Shown: positions 1 to 11,300 of the stretch, in pieces
Numbering within the stretch: position 1 is the first letter of the stretch
How the letters are laid out: each line of letters starts with the position of its first letter
DNA from: Pterobdella sp. o SKG-2022
Lineage: Eukaryota; Annelida; Clitellata; Hirudinida; Piscicolidae
Direction: 5' to 3'
Assembly: GCA_964035795.1 (NCBI GenBank)
Contig: OZ038325.1
Location: 2,234,473-2,298,472, forward strand
DNA length: 64,000 bases
Translations under genes and position numbers: made by a program
The notes under the pieces: generated by a model
The model's database searches: none
Told to the model about the DNA's origin: nothing
Seen by the model: only the letters and a program-made list of their open reading frames with translations

Positions 1-660
1 ATCATCATCATCGTTTTGCGTCCGTTTTCATGCTAGCATGGGTTGGATGGGGTCTCATAATGACTCTTCTCTACAATCTACGATCTTGGGCAAGTTCAAG
101 ATTGAGTTTCATTCTTCTAAGGTCGTTGCTTATTAATTGGGACCATGTTTTTCTTGGTCTACCTTGTTCTCGCTTATCCTGCACCACGACATGCCTGCGA
201 GCACTTGCTGGGTTACCAGCATCCATCCTCATTACAGGCCCAAACCATCTCAGTTTATTTTTATATAGCACCCCAGTGATGTCTAGAATTCCCAGCCTGT
301 CCCTCAATTCATCTGATGATCTGCCATCCTTCAAGCTTACATTGCACATCCACCTGATCATCATCTTATCAGCTAGTAATATCTTTCCCCTTAAAAGGCC
401 AAGTCTCACTACCATAAACCATAACAATCCTGATGCAAGCAGCATATAAACGCTCTTTTGTTTCAAGTGAAATGACCCGACTGACTAAGAGATAACAGTG
501 CCCTAAAACTCTTCCAACCAGACCTTACACAGACAATAGTACTAGCTTCAGCTCCACCACCAGCATTAATCATATCTCCTAGATAACAAAATTGGTTAAC
601 CACTTCATATTTATTTCCATCAAGTTCAACGGCCTTATAATCATCATCACTAACTTGAGG
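1..660 (-). mobile_element. non-LTR retrotransposon, 3' part (family C, 'CYLGD')
   Basis: Read on the minus strand, this encodes the end of a LINE polyprotein. It has an FCYLGDMINAGGG motif near 585-550, then MIRWMCNVSLKD and a KLRWFG..MRMD stretch, which are typical of the region after reverse transcriptase in APE-type LINEs. The frame is broken by small indels. The same family recurs at 53750-54489 (+), 56580-56860 (-) and 62050-63560 (-). It lies in or beyond intron 11 of DNAJC3. The left end runs off the window. Confidence 0.75.
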
Positions 661-746
661 ATCGATAAAAATATTGATAAAAACAATAAAATTATTGTTA
701 TTTTTGTTATTCGGATTATTCTTAAAAAAAGTCTAGTTATTCTCAC

Positions 747-1811
747 CTCTTGACACCCAATATCTTGTAATAGTCCCTCTTCTTCGATTGCTTCAGTAAC
801 TTCTGAGCTCTCTTTAAACCCTCCTTCACCTTCGAAAAATATTAATAATAATGTAATGAAAAAATGTGATAGCAACGCAAATAATGTAAAAAATAATAAC
901 AATGAAAATATTATTATCCTTAACAAGAATAACAAAAAAGTAGCGGTAACAACAATAATTATTATTATTTAAGAAATAATGTGAAAAAAAAGATAAATGC
1001 CAAAAAAAAGGAATATTTGTCAAAGGACAAACCCTTCTTAGCTGGTCGTTTATGGAATCAGCTGTTTGGAAATCGTCGACGGCTGTGGAGGGCATGAGGT
1101 GGGTAGAATGATTATATCACGTGTGGTGGTTACATCAAAAATTATCAACCATCATTACTGAATGACAAGATGCATAATGAGCAAGAAAATGATTAGAAAA
1201 TACAATTAAACATCTATAATGAAGTCTCTAAAACTTGACTAAGAATAAATTAAAAACTCATACTTCCCACCACAAAACCCCTGACAACATTACTCACTAG
1301 AGTACTAAAACACTACTCAACTAGAGCACCACAACATTACTCAACCAGAGCACCACAACATTACTCAACCAGAGCACCACAACATTACTCAACTAGAGCA
1401 CCCCAACATTACTCAACCAGAGCACCACAACATTACTAAACTAGAGCACCACAACATTATTCAACCAGAGCACCACAACATTACTCAACCAGAGCACCAC
1501 AATGATAGTGAAACTACTTAACCAAACCCCCTCTACCCCCCCCCCCCCCCCAACACTAGCAACAGTACCCAACCAGAATACGCCTATAAGACCGTAGCTT
1601 TTCAACCAAACTACATTCCCACCACCACTACCAAAAAACAACGTTACCACTAAAATCACCACCACCACTAAAGAACCACACCACCACCCACCCTTTTCAA
1701 ACTGCTCATCAAGGATATAAAGATCCCCCCTGTTACACAGGGCATCAATATCTTGAGGGTTGCTGACGATCACCTTGTTACAATGCTCCATTCCTAACTC
1801 TACCTGCTTCT

Positions 1812-1895
<84 letters not shown>

Positions 1896-4800
1896 CAATC
1901 TTCATTTTTACTAAGGATCAACAAGGCAGGTCTGACAAACCACATTCGCCAAGTCCACAAAGCACCATCATTACAACATTGCCCGAATTGCAATAACGTT
2001 TTCAAAAAACAAGGACTTCATAACCACGTGAAGAAATGTTCCAGAAATCAATCTTCAGTGCACCTACTGTCAAGTGGATAACGCACTTCCAAGTTCCAAG
2101 TGTGTGTGTGTGTCACAAACACATAAACTTCATAGCCGTTTATGCCCCAACAGAGGTAGACGATGAAGAAGAATCTGAAAACTTTTACGAAACCCTGCAA
2201 GACCAACTTGCCAGAATCAACAAAAAAAAACATGTGATAGTGTTGGGAGACTTCAACGCACGAGTTGGACCACTTGAAAACTCATCACGACTACATGGCC
2301 ATCATAACCCAGATAAAAGAAATGTGAATGGCACAAGGTTAGTTGATTTCTACAACACCAACGGTCTGATAATAACAAACACCATCTTCCCACACAAAAG
2401 AATACACCAATGGACTTATCACCCGAATCAAAAAAAAAGGACATGTCCTTGATTATGTACTCATCAGTCATCAGTTACGAGCAAACATATGTGATACCAA
2501 GGTCACTCGAAAAACAATTCATATTTCAGATCATAATATGGTTATATCCAAATTGATACTGAAGAATCATAAAATAAAATATAATAAAAACCCAAATAAT
2601 AACACAAATATACTCCACGATAAAATAACGAACCCAAAAAAATTAGAAAAAATATACATAAACAAATTTAAAAAAGAATTAACAGATAATTTGAACAAAA
2701 TTGATGGACAGTTGTCCGATGAGTTTCCCATCAGCGTTGGGGTGAAACAAGGAGATGTGCTGGCTCCTATGCTTTTTAATACATACCTCGACGCTGTGAT
2801 AAGAGTGGCACGTGATGATTCAACGAAGAAGACTCCAGTGGCTTGGGCACTTGGAAAAAATGGAAAATTTAAGGCTCCAAAAGAAATTAATGGTGAGCAA
2901 AATTGCTGAAGGTTCACGGTCTCAAGGTGGTCAAAAGAAGAGATGGCATGACCTAATATATACAGACCTAAAAAAGCTAAACATTATTGACACCTGGAAA
3001 ACAGAAGCTGGCAACAGAAACGATTGCCGCAAAAATATCAAATCGCTATCGCAAAAAACAAATGAAGAAACTGAAAGAAACGAGCAATCAAAAAAAGATT
3101 TGAAAAAAAATATTTTTGATGTTCACTCCAAAAGCTCTTCATTTCAATGCCAGCATCCAGGTTGCAACAAAATAGTGGTCAACAAGGCAGGTCTGACAAA
3201 CCACATCCGCCAAGTCCACAAAGCACCATCATTACAACATTGCCCGAGTTGCAATAACGTTTTCAAAAAACAAAGACTTCATAACCACGTGAAGAAATGT
3301 TCCAGAAATCAATCCTCAGTGCACCTACTGTCAAGTGAATAACGCACTTCCAAGTCCAAGTGTGTGTGTGTAGATGTGTGTGTCTTGTTAGAAATGATGC
3401 AATGACAGCATACCTCAGTGTAACAAGTACAGAAATGACTGTCAATTTTGTGCACGACTGCTTGCACCTGTGTTGCAAGTTTAATATTACTGGACAATGA
3501 TTTTAACAACCATCACTGAAAAATTATGATAAGGTTTTTCTTACCGAAAATTTTAGTTAATTTTCAAATAAACATGTTTTTATTTTAAACCCCTCATGAA
3601 TTGAATAAATTACCTTTGAATGATCACCGGAATTCGTACTCTTCTTCATGGCAATGATATTCACTTATTATTCACCACCACCACCACATCAACCATCCCA
3701 TCAACATTGATATCAACCACTACCACTACCACCACTACCAACTACCTGAGATTCCAACTTGAGAGTCTTACCAGCCTGTTCAATACACCCAGCCCAGTCT
3801 TTCTGGTCAACTGCTTTTTGAATCTGCTCAAATGACTTGGAAACCTTTTTGACGTGCTTGTAATGTTTGTGGCATTCTTTGTGATCTGAGTCCAGTTTGA
3901 GACATTCCCTTATCTCCCTGTGATGAAGTGGATGGTTTTATCATTTTGGGTTCCTGTATTCCATTCAACACAGCCATAAGAAATGAGTGGAAAAAACAAT
4001 TTTTGGATATTCAAATTTTTGAAATACAAAACTTATCAATAATTTGTTGAAAATTTACATTTTTATATAAATTTCTCACGACCGCACAGTTTCTTTCCAA
4101 CAATCAATGCAAACATTTAAAAAACAACCACCCTTCTACCCCCAACACAACACACCACACCAAACCTTACCTCACCTCACCTCAACACACCACACCACAC
4201 TTCACCACCACAACACACCACATCTCCTTACTTAAGAGACTCCTCCACATCACCGAGGTCATAATTAAGATGTGACAACTTTAGGTGACCTTTAGTGTTA
4301 TCTGGCTGCAGTTTGGTGGTTGGTCGCAGATCCTGAATAGCTCTGTGCACATCTCCTGTTGTTTTTGTCAATGTGATTTCAAAGTTGATATGAAGTGATA
4401 AACTTCAGATTAATAAAAAAAATTCTCTTTATGGCCCATTTTCTTTTAATAAAAGTTGGGCTGTATATAATTGATGTAAAGATATTCAAATTAATGCATG
4501 AACACACCTAGGTTGAGAAAGTATTCAGCTCTCATCTCATATAATGAAGCATCCCAAACACATGCCTGTGCATGATGATGGGAGCATTTTTTAGGTGGGA
4601 ATAAGTGCAAACGTTGAAGATTTGAAGGTTCTAACAGCACCACCTCAACAGAAAAAACATAAATACCTCCCAAAAACATGAAAAATAACTAACGAAAAAA
4701 ACAATTACCCCCCCCTTCCTCCCTTCCCTCCAAAGATCACAAAGACACAAACTAAACACAAAAAAAATAAACACCATTAATTACATTCAAATTCAACCCA

Positions 4801-6144
4801 ACAAAAACTCACCACTTCAAAAACATCACTCTAATTAACATCACCTCCGACAACACACCACCAAAAGCATCCAACCATATTCAACAACACACCCCAACCT
4901 CGATAACTGGGGTGATATAGTGTATAGCAGCCTGCCAATCGTGGGCTTGAACCATTTGTTTAGCTGTCTCAAAAGAGTGATGGAGGGTGGGTAATAAGGA
5001 AAGCTGTTGCTGGGCTTCTTGATGTGATGGATCTTGTAACAGCTGTTTGGGTGTTTGTATAGGTGGTGATATGAGTGTTTTGTTGAGTGGTGATATAGGT
5101 GTTTTTGGGTAGTGGTGTGAATGTACATTAATGGAGTAAAGGTTTTTTCAGTGGTTCGGGGTATGGTGTGGTGTATAGTTTAATGTATGATTTAGTGGTT
5201 TTTGGTCAAGTAGAGTTTAATAGTCATAAAAGGTTGTTTTGGTGGTGTAGATATTTTGGTGTTGTCAATTGAATTAATAAGAAGAAAATTATCTTAATAA
5301 TATTAATAATCAACTTTTGAACTGTTGAAATTGGGTATTTTTATAAGCTAGTAAGGGTATAGAAGAAAATTTGATGATGATTAAGAAAATTTTTGTAAAA
5401 ACTTGAACATTTATAAGTATAAATATTATGAATAATTATTTTAGGATCGAATGACTAAAAATATATACTACGAAAATTAATTATAGGAGTTTGTATACTG
5501 AATTTTTTTTACTATATCTTCGTAATCCTTTTGAGCTTCATCCAGCTTTCCTTGTTTTAACTTGACATTGGCTCTTTGTTGTCTGGCCTGAACACATGAG
5601 AGGTGTAATACTATAATTGTAAAACCTTCTCTACAAATATTTAAATTGTTTCATGAAGATGATGTGTTTATAAAATGCAAAAAAAAGTATAAAATTTAGT
5701 TTTGTGTTTTGAAAGAGTTTAATTTACACTCATTTAATGAACAAAATTATTATTGAAGTGACAAAATTCCATAATACACACAGCATTGAAATCAGGTTTG
5801 AGTAGAAGAACTTGATCGAGATCTGGCAAGGCAGATTTTGATTTTCCCATAGCTAAGTAGACCGTGGCTCTGCGAAAGTATGTCATGTAATTGGTGGAGT
5901 CAGTCTGAATGGCGAGGTGATAATGGGATAGGGCATCTGAGAATTGTCCTGAAGCCAAAAATTTGTTTCCTTTTTGGATGTGGCTTTCTGCATCTGTGCG
6001 TGAAATAGATATGTATTGTATATTGGCATTGACAAAACTATTTAAATGATATCTTAATTAATTTTATTGCGACATACCATTAGAATGGCTATTTCTAACT
6101 AAAAGTGCAAAAAAGAACGAAAAGATATATAAATGATTAATCAT
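747..6144 (-). CDS. DNAJC3: DNAJC3 / P58IPK ER co-chaperone, 5' part (11 exons, runs off window)
   Basis: TPR and J-domain co-chaperone of BiP in the ER lumen. Minus-strand exons: 6078-6144, 5782-5993, 5513-5587, 4899-5042, 4508-4565, 4232-4340, 3746-3917, 3414-3467, 1692-1812, 1033-1082 and 747-823. All have GT-AG borders and the phases agree, giving 379 residues. Exon 1 starts at the only suitable ATG and encodes a hydrophobic signal peptide (MINHLYIFSFFFALLVRNSH), as expected for a luminal protein. Exon 2 has the family hallmark RRATVYLAMGKSKSALPDL. Later exons match the TPR array (CVWDASLYEMRAEYF, ECLKLDSDHKECHKHYK). The last exon reads LLKQSKKRDYYKILGVK, the start of the J domain. The rest of that domain (including HPD) should lie left of base 1. 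Intron 8 holds two LINE copies and intron 9 a minisatellite. The signal peptide is seen; the function is known for the family. Confidence 0.93.
1290..1504. repeat. 24-bp minisatellite
   Basis: About nine imperfect tandem copies of a 24-bp unit (CTCAACCAGAGCACCACAAC plus ATTA), with C/T changes at one position. It lies in the DNAJC3 intron between the exons at 1692-1812 and 1033-1082. A run of C follows at about 1537-1550. Confidence 0.85.
1815..1894. repeat. (GT)n microsatellite abutting a splice acceptor and a LINE
   Basis: A pure (GT)n of about 80 bp on the plus strand. On the minus strand it is (AC)n and forms the end of the intron directly before DNAJC3 exon 1692-1812 (CACAG then GAG AAG). 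On its other side it joins a zinc-finger LINE fragment. Confidence 0.95.
1895..2118 (+). mobile_element. zinc-finger LINE (family A), 5'-truncated 3' end
   Basis: Plus-strand coding for INKAGLTNHIRQVHK followed by CPNCNNVFKKQ and HNHVKKC, the C-terminal zinc fingers of a LINE. It is nearly identical to 3177-3370, including the short 3' tail that ends in (GT)n at 2101-2112. It begins right after the (GT)n tract and is followed head-to-tail by a second copy. Confidence 0.8.
2119..3380 (+). mobile_element. zinc-finger LINE (family A), internally deleted copy
   Basis: An APE endonuclease part (FIAVYAPTE, then VLGDFNARVG, then HVLDYVLIS and SDHNMV after a frameshift near 2440) is followed by a remnant of the RT (SVGVKQGDVLAPMLFN near 2740) that jumps directly to the post-RT region (LQWLGHLEKM, then GGQKKRWHD). 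The C-terminal zinc fingers are CQHPGCNKIVV...HIRQVH and CPSCNNVF...HNHVKKC. Most of the RT is deleted. The 3' tail ends in TGTGTG at about 3359. It lies in DNAJC3 intron 8, antisense to the gene. Confidence 0.85.
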
Positions 6145-6433
6145 CTCAATATTACTGATAACATACAAAAATCTCTTATTTCATAAGGTGAAATATAAAT
6201 AAAATTGTGAACTACTTTAATACTCGTGGTTGCCTACGATTGGTTGTAGTTGTGTTTACATGGGTTGTTTGAATCTACACGTTAGTTTTAGCGCAGCGCT
6301 TGATAATTGGCATTAAAACAATGCTCCACAAAAAAACGAACTAAATCTACTTATGCGAGAAGCTATCTACTTTTTTAAACGAAAAAAAAAATATTTTGAA
6401 GATTTATTTAAACAAAATGTCTTTCTTCAAAGT
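6145..6433. other. short DNAJC3 5' flank
   Basis: Less than 300 bp separate the DNAJC3 start from the RPL35A poly(A) signal on the same strand, so any DNAJC3 promoter must be here. No TATA-like or other clear site stands out in this A+T-rich DNA. Confidence 0.4.
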
Positions 6434-6439
6434 TTTATT
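6434..6439 (-). terminator. RPL35A poly(A) signal AATAAA
   Basis: On the minus strand the stop codon TGA runs straight into ATAAAA, so AATAAA overlaps the last base of the stop codon. This would give RPL35A a 3' UTR of only a few tens of bases. Confidence 0.7.
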
Positions 6440-7857
6440 CAGATTCTTGATGGGTACAACATCTGAAAAAAAAAACATAATTTATAAAAGAAATGAATAT
6501 TTAGTGGCTTATATGAAAAAACGAAATTTAGCATGTATCTCAAAACACGTCCAAAAAAACAAGAACAACTATCTTCAAAAAAATCTTTTAATTTATAACT
6601 AAAAACCTTAAGCAAGATTAACCTTCATTCTCAGTATTTAATTAGTTAACTGATACTCAATTATTAAAGCTGATTTTCTGCAAACCTTCACATGATATAC
6701 ACATTTATATCCTAAAATTTGATTTTTATATCTGGCCAAAATAGCAAAGTGGAAATAATACCTGATTTGAACCCACATATCCATCAAAAATATTCCAAGC
6801 ACTTACCACTCTGATCCTCCTTCCCATGGCATGAGCAGGCAAGTTGGATTGGAACTTGGCTCTGACGGCTCCACTGTTTCCATGAGGGCGAGTCACCTAA
6901 CATAAGGTGGTTTGAGTAAAACTTAGAATCTACTTATATCAAAAATTTCAATAATTATTAACTTTATTAATTATTAATATTCTTAGTTTGGAAGTGAGAC
7001 TGAGAAGGTTGAAAATGCTGGAACACATATGCTGTAACAACCCACCAGCAAAAAACATTTTGGAAAAAGCCCTAAAGAATTTCAAGAGAAAAAGAAGCAG
7101 ACCACCATCAACTCTTCTCAACACATTAACAAATGACATGAACTCCCTCAAATTAAACATGGACAACATTGAAAATATCGATAAATATGTGTATTAAGGA
7201 ATTATTGGGACTCATTGTTAACTGTGATTATGTCTAAAGACGAAAATTAATTATATATATTAGTTTGATGTCAAACAAAATTTTCCATGGGGAAAAGGAT
7301 AAAGTACCTTTCCCCAAATGACTCTGTTGTGGGAGGGCTTCTTTCTGCCTGGACAGATGGTCTTGCTGTAGAATTAAGTGATAACCACGCTATAAGATTT
7401 TTATATGATGTATAAATTAGCTTAAATTAGAGTAAATTACATCAAACTCTTTATAAACCTGAAAAATAAAAAGCTTTTAAATATTTTACGTACATCACCA
7501 TCGGATGTTATACGAAATGCCATTTTTAGAATTTATAAATAGCTATAAGTTAAATGAAAAATATAATAATACTTTTTAGCTTTGTAGACGTAGGCGCATC
7601 TTTTTCCAAGATAGAAGTTTGTCTCATTTTTGTTGAAGACTCCATCAATCTTGAGAAGAGCTGTATTTTCGTGTTGGTTTCTCAAACCCCTTTTGTAGCC
7701 GGTAAAAACTGCTTTTACATACAGTCTGCGTGAGTCAAATTTGATGAGTACGAGAAAAAACTAAGGTGATATGAAATAATAAAAGATCTGCAAAATACCT
7801 TCCTGGCTTTTTAACTTTGACGACTTTCTTGGTGGCAGCTGCAGCGTCTTCACTCAT
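6439..7857 (-). CDS. RPL35A: 60S ribosomal protein L35a (eL33)
   Basis: Large-subunit ribosomal protein. Minus-strand coding exons: 7799-7857, 7573-7725, 7308-7365, 6807-6896 and 6439-6462, together 127 codons plus TGA with phase closing exactly. [55 protein letters not shown] and the terminal MLYPSRI are family signatures. The last coding exon is a 24-nt microexon-like end (MLYPSRI-stop) after a T-rich acceptor. The N-terminus has an extra Ala/Lys-rich stretch ([19 protein letters not shown]) before RLYVKAVF; the compact human protein lacks this. A 5' non-coding exon ends at 8087 (see separate entry). The third intron contains a plus-strand LINE relic. Confidence 0.97.
6984..7196 (+). mobile_element. 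LINE C-terminal relic
   Basis: A plus-strand open stretch reads [15 protein letters not shown]..., then [20 protein letters not shown] and LNMDNIENI. This fits the post-RT tail of a LINE (RLRWLGH...RPRTTW...NDL pattern). It lies antisense in an RPL35A intron. The family cannot be assigned. Confidence 0.5.
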
Positions 7858-7863
7858 TTTTCA

Positions 7864-8341
7864 CTGAAAAAGTGAAAACTAATTAAAAGATTGTGAAAAA
7901 GAAGTATTCTATATGATTGATATTAGGGAGATCTGCAAAATCTAATTTAACATTCAAAAATTCAAATTTGATTTGAAATGAAATAAAAATAGAATTCTTT
8001 TGATTAAAACTTTTTAATTTACAAAAAAATAGAAAATAAAAGCGATTAAATGAGATTGAATAAAGAGAATAGCAATCCAAACTTACTGTAAGTGGAAAAA
8101 GAAAAAGAAAGAAAGCATATTTTAACAGAGTTATTTACATAGACTAAAAAACAAGTTTTCAACAAAACTCATAAGTTATGAAAGAAACTATTTTGTTTGA
8201 ACAATTCATAGTGTAAAATTTTATAGAATGTTTGAATAAATATTTTTTGATTTCAGTTTGCGCAATAGCTTTTAAACCCACATGCCCAAGTTCTTATAAA
8301 CATTAGATCTCTAAAATAAATCTAAATATTCTAAAGTTAAA
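7864..8341. promoter_or_regulatory. bidirectional promoter region, RPL35A / CTU1
   Basis: The two start codons point away from each other across fewer than 490 bp. On the RPL35A side, minus-strand DNA reads CTTTCTTTTTCTTTTTCC just before a GTAAGT donor (8086-8081), and the coding exon opens after an acceptor TTTTTCAG at 7864. This supports a short non-coding first exon (about 8087-8110) starting in a pyrimidine tract, as in 5'TOP/TCT-type ribosomal protein genes. On the CTU1 side no clear element is visible. Confidence 0.6.
8087..8110 (-). other. RPL35A non-coding first exon with 5'TOP-like tract
   Basis: The pyrimidine-rich minus-strand sequence ends in CACTTACA followed by GTAAGT. The intron then ends at TTTTTCAG (AG at 7865-7864), and the second exon adds TGAAAA before the ATG at 7857. 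The transcription start is inferred, not seen. Confidence 0.55.
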
Positions 8342-11300
8342 ATGCCTGTTACGTGTGATACATGCGGAGCTAAAGCGATTTTCAAAAGACCCAAAACTGT
8401 AAGATTTAAATGTATCTATAAATTCCATCTATCATATATTTCATCTTCGTCAGGGCAAAGCCATTTGTAAGGGATGTTTTTTTTTAACCTTTGAAAAAGA
8501 AATTCACAAGACTATCGTCAATAACAAAATCTTTTTGCCTGGAGATCATGTGGCTATTGGAGCTTCGGGAGGAAAAGGTTTAAACTATATTTTTTCAATT
8601 TAATCAAAGGTATTGACATATTTTTGATCTTTCAAGCTATTAAAAAAATGAATTTATACAAAAAATTAAAATAAATCAAATAATTACCTCATCTTAGATT
8701 CAACAGTACTAGCTTATGTATTGAACAAACTGAACAAGACATACAACTACAACGTCAAGTTCACTCTGTTATCCATTGATGAAGGAATTACTGGTTATCG
8801 GGATGACTCACTTGAGGTTGGTGGAAAAGATTCAATTTTTATTAAGCATGGTAATATTTATGTGTAGTTTGGGAGTTCTCTGTAATAAGTCTATTGTAGT
8901 GTATTCATTTTTTTTGTTTGTTTGTAGGAGTTTTCATTTACAACAAGTGTAGTAGTTTATGTTTAGGTTTCGAGGTCTTTTAATAGTACAAGTGTCATAG
9001 TTTTAATGGCTGCTATCAGTAAAAACACTTCATTATCATTTTCTTCAGCAAGGAGTAATAATAACACCATTACACACACACTTAGACAGTGAAAAGAAAC
9101 CGAGACCAATACAGTCTACCTCTCATGATTCTGTCATATAAGGTCCTTAAAAGGGAATTTCTGTATTATTAATATTGATAAAATGAATATCATTTTATTA
9201 TTATTATTATTGTATATATAATTTTTTGTAATTTCGTTATTATTACGTATAATGAAGAGATTTATTTCAAGACTTGAAAATCTTACATTAACAACGAAAA
9301 GCTTTGTATTCCAATAAAAACTATTAATGTTCATAAATCTCTATATTTAATTCTGGCTTGTGAAAATCATTATTATTTATATTATTTTTTTATGATTATT
9401 ATTTTTGTTATTACCAAATAATTAATATTAAATATTTCATATTGCTTATAATTTATTAATGATGTTAGGATCTGTACGGGTGGAGTATGGATGAAATTGT
9501 CAAGGAGATTGGCCGCAAGAATAACTGTTAGTTCATAACAAAAACCAATAAAAATAAACAAAACAATTATGAAATGAATGATACTACTGATTTGAGTAAC
9601 GTTAAAATCGTGAATACTAATATAAATACTACTGCTACTATTACTACTACCAATAATAATAATCTCATAAATATTCACATCTTGTGCAGTGTTCAGAAGG
9701 CAGGTTTTTTTTACTACTGATAATAATAATAATAAAAATAATAATAAGAACAACAATCAAAAAAATAATTATAATAAAACTAGGCACGTTTTGTGGAGTG
9801 TTCAGAAGGCAGGCATTGGACAGGGGAGCTCACCTGCTCAAATGTAACAAGGTTGTTACAGGTTTGTAATGATAATTAATTAAAATTTTTTGAATAATAA
9901 TAATAATCAATTAAAATTTTTTGAATAATAATATTAATTAATTAAAATTTTTTGAATACTGATAAATAAAAATGAGGAAACTTTGGGATTTTTATATTCT
10001 TTCCAATTTCTTTATTATCTATGTTATTGTTATTGTTGTTATTATTCTTCAAGCCATTTTTTAATATTATTATTTAGGTCTTCAATAATGATGATATTAT
10101 TGACCTAATTTCTAACCAGGTCACAACGCAGACGACATTGCTGAGACTGTTATCATGAACAGTTTGGTGCTTTTTCCACGTTCAATAATAATATAATGTA
10201 ATGTAACGCGGTATTCATAAAGCGCTTTTCCTTATAGATCATAGCGCTTGCTACAATGTAGCGAAAACACACTGCGGAACAGATGCTAATTGTCGGCCCA
10301 CGCGGGATCGAACCCGGTAACTTTTAGATAATTACTCTAATGCTCAACCATCGAGCTATAGGGGCTGACTAATATATAACAAAAATAAGAATAATAATTA
10401 AATATATAAAAATAATATAAAGATCATAATAATAAAAATAAATTATTTGAATAATAATCTGGATAATAACATTAACAACACTCAGTATTGAGAGGAGACA
10501 TAGCTAGATTGAGAAGGTGTACCTCTATCATGACTGTTCGTTTTATTTTGCTTTTATTATTATTATTATTAAGATTATTGTTTCTCTATTCTTATTCAAT
10601 TATTCTTATATTGTTATATCAATAGTAATGCATACTATTATTTCCAGGGTTCAGAAGGCACCTTACCCAGATGCAAACCGTTTAAATACGCTTATGAAAA
10701 AGAGATTGTGATGTAAGAATCAGGAATAAATGGATAATAAAAATATCAATGATACTAGTTATTATAAAAATAATAATAATAATAGTAATAGAAAAAAATA
10801 TTAATACTAATAGTTATTATAAGAATAATAATAGTAATAATAATAATAATGGCAAGTCATTTATTATGACATTATTTCACATAAAGGTATGCCTACTTCA
10901 AAAAACTCGACTATTTCTCAACTGAATGCTCTTACTCTCCTAACGCTTACCGGTCAGAATAACAAATAACCACACAGATATTATATATTATTTTCAATTT
11001 TTTTGTTTTTGTTAATATAATTATTTATTATTTTTATTATTACTATTATTATTATTATTATTGTTCAGAGGTAACGCAAGATCCTTCATTAAAGACCTTG
11101 AGCGTATCAGGCCTTCTGCTATACTAGGTTTCGATAATAATTATAATAATAAAAAAGATAATAGAAATAATAATAAAAATAAATAATAATAGTAACGTCA
11201 TCATCACTCTCATACAGACATCATACACTCTGGCGAGAGTTTATCGATCAAAAGCGATGTTAAAATGCCTACTCAAGGTTAAATAAAAAAAAGTAATAAT

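Noticed and set aside
1290..1504. CRISPR-like array
   Set aside because: Units are directly adjacent with no spacers; it is a minisatellite in a eukaryotic intron.
6396..6602. 68-codon plus-strand frame
   Set aside because: It lies antisense over the last RPL35A exon and its acceptor; a shadow frame in A+T-rich DNA.
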